Assembly: GCA_027605045.1 (NCBI GenBank)
Contig: JAQFWX010000010.1
Coordinates: 1-64,000, forward strand
From: Phallus indusiatus
Lineage: Eukaryota > Basidiomycota > Agaricomycetes > Phallales > Phallaceae
DNA length: 64,000 nucleotides
Direction of reading: 5' to 3'
The notes under the pieces are model-generated. The model saw only the letters and a list, made by a program, of their open reading frames with translations. It was not told the DNA's origin and did not search any database. This document shows positions 57,581-64,000 of the stretch, piece by piece; within the stretch, counting starts at the first letter, position 1, and the number at the start of each line of letters is the position of its first letter. A program made the translations under genes and the position numbers.

Positions 57581-58662
57581 TAGTCGACAAGAATATGGCT
57601 TACCTTGTTAACAAATCAAACCTAATAGTGACAGTTGTAACATGTGAAACTGAGTGAGAATATTAACGATGTCAAAGGTCTTGTTTAGAGTAGGTTATCG
57701 CAGTACTGGCCCCGGTGGCCACCTTGTGAATTTGATGCAATCACGGACGGCCTCCGAGTAAAGCTAAAGCGGGGGAAGATATTATAACCGTTCAGCGGTA
57801 ATCGCTTACTACCTGGAGCTCAAGACCCCCCCAGAAGGTCCGTGTCGGTATAAGGATTACTGGTCTCCTGACCGGTTCATTCTTGCTTGTGGATCGGATC
57901 CTTTTCCTAACAACAAAATTCCCTCAGGGCGGGCTGCATTCCAAATGACGTCAATGACATCAATTGGTGCAGATTCCCAATTCTAACAGTTACGACCTAA
58001 GCCGACTCCTGGGTGAACAGAGCTGTGTTGTCATTTCACCCGATGGGATCTATCGATCTAAGTGAGTCCTATTCAATACGAAAGCCTTTTGATGTCAAAA
58101 TTACTCCATCTTTTAAAACCAAATTGTAAGATTGGATCATTATGATCCATTCCATGACCTGGTGCCGAATGTGATTTACTCACTGGCTAAGGCTCAGGCT
58201 GCTTAGGTATCTAAACGCGCATTCTAATTAGCAAACTCTTTCTGCAATGGCTCTTAGAAATGCGATCAATCAGAATGATAACGGCCGGTACATGAGAACA
58301 TGTGGCTAATAGAAGTTGGAACTGAAACGACTCATCGTACAAATTGATGCTGCCCCGTGCCGAAACCCCAAGTTCATGAAGTGCAGCGCAGTTTCCACGC
58401 CTTTCGTAGTAAGCCTTCTTCTGTCTTATTTAGCACAGGGATGATAAATCGTGTCTTCCCTTCGGCAATAGCCGTCTGAAAGGATGACGCGTTCTATTCT
58501 TATCTGTCCAGCCATTGGATTATATGGTATTCGGTGTGAGACAGGATTTCCGTAGTCTCGCTTCATTCGTTCATGTTGTTCATTTTCTCTTCGGCTTGGG
58601 CTTGGATAATAGTTTTAAATGCCAGCTTGGATTGGTTGATTGATGCTTGCCAAAACTGGTAC

Positions 58663-58671
58663 GTATAAAAG
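58663..58671 (+). promoter_or_regulatory. TATA box of the aldo/keto reductase gene
   Basis: GTATAAAAG lies about 50 nt before the ATG at 58719. Confidence 0.55.
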
Positions 58672-58718
58672 AATACCTCGTTATCCGAGTCGCCTCTATC
58701 ACATACTTGACACTAAAA

Positions 58719-60152
58719 ATGGCTCTCCTTCTTCCTCACCCTCGTCCCGCCACAAAACTAGGTTATTATCGAGTTTTATCACCTTCTGCAGGTGTTCGGG
58801 TTTCCCCCTTCGCTCTAGGCGCAGGTAGTATCGGCGAGGAATGGCACAAAATTGGAATGGGTGCCATGAACAAGGAGTCATCTTTGAAACTTCTCGACGC
58901 CTTCTACGAAGCAGGCGGCAACTTTATTGATACTGCAAATCAATATCAAGATGAGACCTCAGAGTCTATAATTGGGGAATGGATGGAATCGCGTGGTAAC
59001 CGTGAACAAATGGTTATAGCGAGCAAGTACACCTCGTTTTATAAACGAGCTGATACTTCAATACCTATTCGGATCAATTACGTTGGAAATCATTCTAAGT
59101 CGCTTTATGTTTCTGTTGAAGCGAGTCTTAAGAAGCTGCGAACCGATTACATTGATATCCTCTATGTTCACTGTGAGCTGTTTCCCTTTACAAATTCTCA
59201 TCCCTCTCAAATTTTCCTTCAGGGTGGGCTTGGGATACTTCCATCGAAGAGGTAATGAATGCCTTGCATCACCTCGTAGCCGCTAGGAAAGTATTATACC
59301 TGGTGAGTTCCTCTGACTAATAAACTTTTTTTTTCTAAAAAGGATTTTGTATTTCAGGGCATTTCGGTGACACTATTTCAAATATATTCTACTGTTCAGG
59401 TTTACATGTATGCACTCATTTCATGTAGGACACTCCAGCTTGGATTGTTTCGAAAGCGAACCAATACGCACGATTGACTGGGAAAACTCCTTTTAGTATT
59501 TACCAAGGCCAGTGGAGCATTCTTGAGCGTAGCTTTGAGCGAGATATCATCCCCATGGCGCGCTCTGAGGGTCTCGCGTTGGCACCCTGGGGTGTGATGG
59601 GTGGTGGTCGCATTCGAACAGACGAAGAAGAGCAGCGACGTAAAGAAAGTGGAGAAAAAGGACGGATGCTTTTCACAGAGTCATGGGAGCGGACTGAAGA
59701 CGAGAGGAAAGTTTGTAAAAAACTTGAAGAAGTTGCGACAGAGGTTGGCGCTAAGAGTATTACTGCAGTCGCTATCGCCTACGTCATGCATGTAAGGGAG
59801 ACATCTTACCAGACGTCGACACATTGATAATATCCTCCCTCCCTTTCCCACAGAAAGCACCATACGTTTTCCCTATTCTTGGAGGTCGAAAAGTAGAGCA
59901 TTTACATGCCAATCTGGAAGCTCTTGATATCACTCTTACACCAGAACACATTAAGAAACTTGAGGGTGTCCTGCCTTTTGACGTTGGTTTCCCGAATAAA
60001 ATGATTGTAAGAATTATTACTGTATTCCAGCTTGATATACAATTTTCACCTTTGTCTAGGGGAATAACCCGCAGGGTAGTTTACGTGTGATACGGCCTGC
60101 TGGGTGGACGCAAGAGTGGCAAGCGATGCCCGCTCTTCCCTCTTCAGAGTAA
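58719..60152 (+). CDS. Aldo/keto reductase, aryl-alcohol dehydrogenase (AAD) type
   Basis: The start at 58719 ([20 protein letters not shown]) is followed by '[14 protein letters not shown]'. The catalytic tetrad is visible: Asp and Tyr in '[12 protein letters not shown]', Lys in 'VIASKYTS' and His in 'DILYVHWAWD' across an intron. Then '[20 protein letters not shown]', '[20 protein letters not shown]', '[12 protein letters not shown]' and '[12 protein letters not shown]' (NADPH region). The residues GIS come from a 9-nt exon (59358-59366) between two introns. It ends 'ALPSSE' with TAA at 60150. AAD enzymes reduce aromatic aldehydes with NADPH, as in lignin-derived aryl metabolism. About 390 residues, eight exons. 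Confidence 0.88.
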
Positions 60153-60590
60153 AAGGCTAGCCTTTTTAATCTCTCAAGAAGTTATGACTGCTACTCGAGG
60201 TTATGGTGGTGGCGTATATCAGCTGTATCCATTTGTATTAGACAAAATCCACGTGTCGATACATTCACCAACCTCATTCATATGATACTCGGTTGAACTA
60301 AGCATGAATGCAGTGGTCTAAGCTTTGCGATATCAATGTTTTTTACGGATTGACACAGGAATTTAAACTGTAAACACTGCGGTTCGAAAGGCTTCATAGA
60401 GCGCCTTCCCTTGGCACACACCGCTTTCTTTAAATAAATTCCGCCCAAGAAAAATTGTTAATGTGCTTGGTAAGTAAGGTTTTTATGAAGCAAGATTCTC
60501 ATATTCGGATGGTCTCCCGTGTGGATTCTACTGACGTCGCGTGCATTTAAAGAGTTCAATACGATTGAGAAACGATCCCGACGCATAATC
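60153..60590. other. Intergenic: 3' side of the aldo/keto reductase, up to the LTR
   Basis: No gene recognised. The last bases before the LTR (ATAATC, 60585-60590) should contain the target-site duplication of the copia element; its partner is outside the window. Confidence 0.5.
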
Positions 60591-60809
60591 TGTAAGTTAA
60601 TTAGACTCTTCTCTAGTAGTCGGGAAGAACGACTATATTACCTGTAAGTTAATTAGACTACAGGAGTGTAAGTAATTGATATGATTATTATAACTATAGT
60701 CTACTCACCTCTTCTCTAGTAGTCGGGAAGAACGACTAGAGAAGAGGTGACGCGCTTCGGTACGCGTAGAGGGGCGTGATCCTGGCGTCTAATATCTCCG
60801 TTTCCAACA
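60591..60809 (-). repeat. 3' LTR of the copia element
   Basis: On the minus strand it begins TGTTGGAAACGG and ends TTAACTTACA, so it has TG..CA ends. It directly follows the polypurine tract. It contains an internal duplication (TGTAAGTTAATTAGACT at 60591 and 60643, plus strand) and a long hairpin at 60706-60749. The left LTR border could be 60643 instead. Confidence 0.7.
60706..60749. repeat. Perfect 15-bp hairpin inside the LTR
   Basis: Arms CACCTCTTCTCTAGT and ACTAGAGAAGAGGTG flank a 14-nt loop. A 28-nt part of it (CTTCTCTAGTAGTCGG and following) also occurs at 60608-60635. Confidence 0.9.
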
Positions 60810-60818
60810 CACCCCCTC
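60810..60818 (-). promoter_or_regulatory. Polypurine tract of the copia element
   Basis: GAGGGGGTG on the minus strand lies immediately before the LTR start TGTTGG, where plus-strand DNA synthesis is primed. Confidence 0.75.
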
Positions 60819-60841
60819 AATGATCACCGCAGGTGATCATT
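60819..60841. repeat. Perfect 10-bp hairpin at the polyprotein stop codon
   Basis: Arms AATGATCACC and GGTGATCATT with loop GCA overlap the TGA stop of the copia frame (60837-60839) and abut the polypurine tract. Confidence 0.9.
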
Positions 60842-62522
60842 GCTCGATCACGCCCATCTCCTCTGTGTGTTTTTTGTGTTTAGGTCCAGGTATGGCTTTC
60901 GTCAATCCGTCTGCCATCATTTTTGACGTCGGAATGTATTTGAATTCGACAGATTTGTCCTTCACTTTCTTGCGTAGATAGTGGTACTTGACATCGATGT
61001 GTTTGGTTCTGGCGTGATAGGTTGGGTTTTTTGTGAGTGAAATAGCCCCCATGTTATCACAGTGTACCATCGTTGCTGATTTCTGTTCGTATCCGAGGTC
61101 TTTTAGCAGTTTTCTGAGCCAGATTGCCTCTTTCACGGCATAGTCAGCTGAGATGTATTCGGCTTCCGTCGAGGATGAAGAGACTATCTCATGCTTTTTT
61201 GATCTCCATGAAATAGCTCCTGAACCTAGTGTGAAGACATATCCACCCGTCGATTTTCGATCGTCCCTATCGGAGGCCCAGTCCGAATCCGTATGGCCCG
61301 TGAGTTTTATCTGCTCCTTTCCACCGAGTACCAGTCGGTGATTTTTCGTCCCATTTAGGTATTTTATTACCCGTTGGGCTGCAGTCCAGTGCACTTGTCC
61401 TGGGTTCTCATAGAACCTGGTTAGTCGCTGGACTGCGAACATTATGTCGGGCCGGGTGCTGACTGCAACGTACATCAGTGCCCCCACGGCTTCTCTGTAG
61501 GGTATGTTTTTCATCTTTATCTTTTCTTCGGTAGTCGTTGGTGACATTTCCTTTGTCAGGATGACGTGCGGGTCTAGCGGTGTCGAGACAGGGTAGGCTT
61601 CTTCGAGGTTGAAGCGTCTTGCAACTTCTTCAATGTAGGATTCTTGTGACAAAGTAATTGTATTCTCATGCCTATTTCTGTTGACCGCAATTCCTAACTG
61701 CCATCTTACAGGACCTTCATCAATCAGTTCAAAGTGCTTTGATAGGTCCTGTCGGGCGCGCTCAATCTCTGACTTTGAGGTACCCGCAACTGCCATGTCA
61801 TCCACGTGTACCGATGCCATCGTCTGTCCCGTTTGGGTCTTGCGCAGGTATAGACTGTGGTCTGCCGTAGACTGTTCGAAACCTTCCGCAGTCATGCTTT
61901 GGTGCAGCTTCTGCATCCACATCCTGCCTGCCTGTTTCAGTCCGTAGAGGGATTTTTCGAGCTTCGCGACCCAGTCTTCTTTTCCAGGTTCTTCCATGCC
62001 CTCCGGCTGTTCCATGTAGATGTCCTCGTCCAGAGTCCCATGGAGGAACGCGGTTTTGACGTCCATTTGGTGAATTTCCCAGTCATTTACGGCGGCTATA
62101 TGTAGGATTGCTCTCAATGATTCCATCCGTGAGACGGATGCGAACGTCTCATTGTAGTCCACTCCCTGGACTTGGGTGAATCCTCGGGCGACTACTCTCA
62201 CTTTGTACCGGGTAATGTCTCCCTTCTCGTTTCTTTTTACCGTAAAGCATGGTTTTGACTTAATAACGCGTCTTCCTTCAGGTACTTTTGTTCGTGGAAT
62301 CAACGTCCATACTTGATGCTTGTGTAGGGAGTTCATCTCGTCTAGGTACGCCGCCTTCCATTTCTCTCCATCTGTTGATGACTTAGCTTCCCTCCAGGTT
62401 GTCGGTTCGTTGTCTGAACTGTAGAAGCACTGTTCATCGTCGTCTATTTCATCTAGGAGTGGTACCCATCCATCCATTTCATCTGCTGCCATTGCTATTC
62501 TTTCCTCTTGCCGCCTCCTGTT
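60837..62522 (-). CDS. Copia polyprotein: reverse transcriptase and RNase H
   Basis: The frame contains the copia reverse transcriptase: 'WTLIPRTKVPEGRRVIKSK', 'VRVVARGFTQVQGVDYNETF', 'EIHQMDVKTAFLHGTLDEDI', 'KSLYGLKQAGRMW', and the catalytic box as VHVDDM (YVDD in many relatives). It continues to RNase H with 'HTDSDWASDRDDRKSTGGYV', 'SSSSTEAEYISA' and 'LTKNPTYHARTKHIDVKYHY'. No stop interrupts it. The first ATG is at 62492, but the frame is open to the insertion site at 62522 and is really the downstream part of one polyprotein. Confidence 0.93.
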   Translation of the reverse strand, partial: NRRRQEERIAMAADEMDGWVPLLDEIDDDEQCFYSSDNEPTTWREAKSSTDGEKWKAAYLDEMNSLHKHQVWTLIPRTKVPEGRRVIKSKPCFTVKRNEKGDITRYKVRVVARGFTQVQGVDYNETFASVSRMESLRAILHIAAVNDWEIHQMDVKTAFLHGTLDEDIYMEQPEGMEEPGKEDWVAKLEKSLYGLKQAGRMWMQKLHQSMTAEGFEQSTADHSLYLRKTQTGQTMASVHVDDMAVAGTSKSEIERARQDLSKHFELIDEGPVRWQLGIAVNRNRHENTITLSQESYIEEVARRFNLEEAYPVSTPLDPHVILTKEMSPTTTEEKIKMKNIPYREAVGALMYVAVSTRPDIMFAVQRLTRFYENPGQVHWTAAQRVIKYLNGTKNHRLVLGGKEQIKLTGHTDSDWASDRDDRKSTGGYVFTLGSGAISWRSKKHEIVSSSSTEAEYISADYAVKEAIWLRKLLKDLGYEQKSATMVHCDNMGAISLTKNPTYHARTKHIDVKYHYLRKKVKDKSVEFKYIPTSKMMADGLTKAIPGPKHKKHTEEMGVIEQ

Positions 62523-62786
62523 TGTAACGTTTCGTTACAGTTTACGATTAGCCCGGTTCTTACTGACTCACAACAAACAGTATAAAGCTGTATATTTGCA
62601 AGTGCAGGTAAGAAAGGCTGCCGGCGCCTTTACCGTTACGCGGTATTTACTGGTGTGACGGCGCCTATGTACATTACATAATACTAGGTACTTGTGCAGA
62701 CGACGATCGTCTGCATGCAATTGTATATATATACTAATATGTACTATGGGTAATAGTAGTCCGCTGGTCATAGCGGAATCGTTACA
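62523..62786. mobile_element. Hairpin-rich TIR element 1 (264 bp), inserted in copia
   Basis: It starts TGTAACGTTTCGTTAC and ends CGTTACA (plus strand), and is flanked by exact CTGTT copies (62518-62522 and 62787-62791). Removing the element and one CTGTT restores the copia codons. Inner hairpins: GTAACG/CGTTAC at the left end, TGCAGACGA/TCGTCTGCA at 62695-62715, TCCGCT/AGCGGA at 62760-62777 near the right end, and GGCGCC twice (62630s and 62670s). No coding potential. It resembles a MITE by size and ends, but the terminal inverted repeat is only 7 bp. Confidence 0.85.
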
Positions 62787-63279
62787 CTGTTCCGTTCTTG
62801 TCGGGCCCTGTCTTCCGCTTCTCTCACCTCTTGTACCGCCTGTTGTACCCGGGTTGTATGTGGTAAACCTCTAGCAGCTGCAGCTGCAGCTGTGGGGCGC
62901 CTTTGTCTAGTGGACCGGCGTAGGTTTTCTTCTCTTCCTTGTGCTTCTTGCTCACCCCCTTGTTCTGGGACTTCTTCCTGGATATCTTCTGGCAGTCGGG
63001 GTGCTTCCGGTGCTATTTCTGGCCCGACATTGATTTCGGGATAGGGCTCGGGAGTGCTTGCGTCCTCCACCGGGATCTCTAGCAGATCAATCATCCTTTG
63101 GGTGTTGCTCTGGGCTGGTGTTGGTGTCGGATGGATTTCATGTATTCTAGTCCCGTTGTCTGTTTCAATAAATCTTACATTTCTCGAGACATGCACACGT
63201 CCAGTTGACCTTTCATAGCATCTGTATGCCTTTGAATTTTGAGAGTACCCGATTAATACATGTTCCTTTGATTGTTCAC
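62787..63279 (-). CDS. Copia polyprotein: integrase-RT linker region
   Basis: The frame between the two insertions reads 'QSKEHVLIGYSQNSKAYRCY', 'ERSTGRVHVSRNVRFIETDN', then a low-complexity acidic and Arg/Ala-rich linker (EVPEQGGEQEAQGREENLRR and following), ending 'ARQERN' at the left insertion. This is the usual divergent segment between copia integrase and reverse transcriptase. It is in frame with both neighbours once the inserts are removed. Confidence 0.85.
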
Positions 63280-63600
63280 TGTAACGTTTCGTTACTTTTT
63301 ATAGTGTACCGCTTGCGGTACACAGTTTATATCACGCTGTAGTTTCACGCCACAAGTAACAGACCAAGGTGCTGTATTTTCTTTGTGGAGTAAAACAAGT
63401 TGCGCGTGCTGAATCAGCACGCGCGTAGCTACTACTAATGTATAGTTATTACATAATGGCTCGCCACGCCGCGGCGAGCCAGAGGCGTTAAGCGCCTCTG
63501 TTATTAGAGTAAGTAATAGTAACTACTGCAGAGGGCGAAGCCCTCTGCATATGCCTAAGTGGCATATACTCAATCCACCGCATGCGGTGGATCCGTTACA
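63280..63600. mobile_element. Hairpin-array TIR element 2 (321 bp), inserted in copia
   Basis: It starts TGTAACGTTTCGTTAC, identical to element 1 for 16 nt, and ends CCGTTACA. It is flanked by exact TTCAC copies (63275-63279 and 63601-63605). Eight hairpins follow each other: 63281-63295; 63304-63323 (GTGTACCGC arms); 63402-63424 (GCGCGTGCTG arms); 63457-63481 (TGGCTCGCC arms); 63481-63499 (AGAGGCG arms); 63527-63549 (TGCAGAGGGC arms); 63549-63567 (ATATGCC arms); 63573-63592, a perfect 20-bp palindrome starting ATCCACCGCA. No coding potential. Confidence 0.88.
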
Positions 63601-63825
63601 TTCACCTATCTTAGTGCTATTCTGTAGTAAAACGAACGCTCGAGAGCCGAATGCACGCAGGTGTGATACGTCAGGTTTTGATCCATGCCACGCTTCGTAG
63701 GGTGTCTTGCCTTTCAGGGCTTTGGTTGGGGTGCGGTTCTTTAGATAGGATGCTGTCAGGACACATTCTCCCCATGCTCGTTTTGGTAGGCCGGCACTTA
63801 TTCGCATGGTTCGTGTCAGGGTACG
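63601..63825 (-). CDS. Copia polyprotein: integrase C-terminal part
   Basis: The frame reads 'TLTRTMRISAGLPKRAWGEC', 'VLTASYLKNRTPTKALKGKT', 'PYEAWHGSKPDVSHLRAFGS', 'RAFVLLQNSTKIGE', matching the end of the copia integrase core and the following GKTPYE..W motif. On the right, homology stops abruptly near 63825, where a stop precedes 'RTLTRT'; sequence to the window end is pyrimidine-rich and not copia-like. Confidence 0.85.
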
Positions 63826-64000
63826 CTACCGCCGTCTCTCATTTTCTTATTTATTATCATCGGCATCACTTCCTTTCTATTTTATTTATCATTTCCATAT
63901 TTTACTTTCACTCTCCGTTTCCTTGTTCTGTCTCTATTTCACCTTCTCTACTCGCGCGTTGCGCTCGTACCGCGTGATGCCCGTGACATCACGTCGCTTA
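63826..64000. other. Non-copia sequence interrupting the integrase, cut by the window edge
   Basis: Pyrimidine-rich DNA on the plus strand with one hairpin near the edge (CGTGATG and CATCACG arms, about 63974-63994). It lacks the TGTAACG end of the two neighbouring inserts. It could be a third insertion, an intron (TAG precedes the integrase exon) or a rearrangement. Confidence 0.5.

Larger units (their letters stand above)
60591..64000 (-). mobile_element. Ty1/copia LTR retrotransposon, 3' part, with nested insertions
   Basis: The element runs leftward. From right to left it shows integrase C-terminal sequence, a divergent linker, reverse transcriptase and RNase H, a stop codon, a polypurine tract and the 3' LTR. 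The order integrase before reverse transcriptase is diagnostic of copia (Pseudoviridae-type) elements. The 5' LTR, gag and most of integrase lie beyond the right edge. The polyprotein frame is broken only by inserted DNA at 62523-62786, at 63280-63600 and perhaps right of 63826; apart from these it is intact, suggesting a fairly young copy. Confidence 0.9.

Noticed and set aside
62523..63600. Treating the copia inserts as spliceosomal introns
   Set aside because: Possible GT..AG borders (GTAACG..AACAG; GTGAAT..TACAG) leave one base too many or too few and break the frame, whereas removal as insert plus 5-bp duplication restores it.

Overview
This window looks like nuclear DNA of a filamentous basidiomycete, most likely a mushroom-forming agaricomycete. 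Genes sit densely on both strands and are cut by many introns of about 45-70 nt with GT..AG ends. The gene families fit: a GH16 glucanase with a Ser/Thr-rich stalk, small secreted proteins, a CYP monooxygenase and a Ty1/copia element. Protein identities are read from motifs only; no search was run.

Housekeeping half (1 to about 29.5 kb). In order: the 3' end of a PPR protein (+), a membrane-anchored PDI-like thioredoxin protein (-), CGI121 of the KEOPS complex (+, head to head with the PDI gene), the mitochondrial glycine carrier HEM25 (+), an amidohydrolase (-), a short/branched-chain acyl-CoA dehydrogenase (-) and an intronless trypsin-fold protein (-). After a stretch of degraded coding-like sequence come the CDK9-type kinase BUR1 (+), the Mediator kinase-module subunit MED13 (-), a metallophosphoesterase-RRM protein (-), a GH16 glucanase (-) and SPT4 (-). 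BUR1, MED13 and SPT4 are all RNA polymerase II transcription factors, but I see no evidence that their proximity is functional.

Accessory island (about 29.9 to 40.6 kb). Two paralogous small secreted protein genes flank about 10 kb that holds a decayed fimbrin fragment, a GPI-anchored Ser-rich protein, a disordered protein, a diverged 0.7-kb segmental duplication and a tandem pair of very small paralogous genes that I do not recognise.

Second conserved block (40.8 to 51 kb). SMYD-type SET/MYND protein (+), fimbrin SAC6 (-), steryl-ester-hydrolase-like lipase (+, with a GC-AG intron) and a cytochrome P450 (-).

Right end (51 to 64 kb). Small unrecognised genes, a disordered gene with a zinc-finger-like end and an in-frame TGA, a truncated duplicate of it, an aldo/keto reductase with a 9-nt microexon, then a minus-strand Ty1/copia element entering from the right edge. 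Its polyprotein is interrupted by two short elements with TGTAACG..CGTTACA ends and exact 5-bp target duplications. One of them is almost wholly a row of perfect hairpins. Removing each insert with one target copy restores the copia reading frame. These hairpin elements are the most unusual thing in the window.
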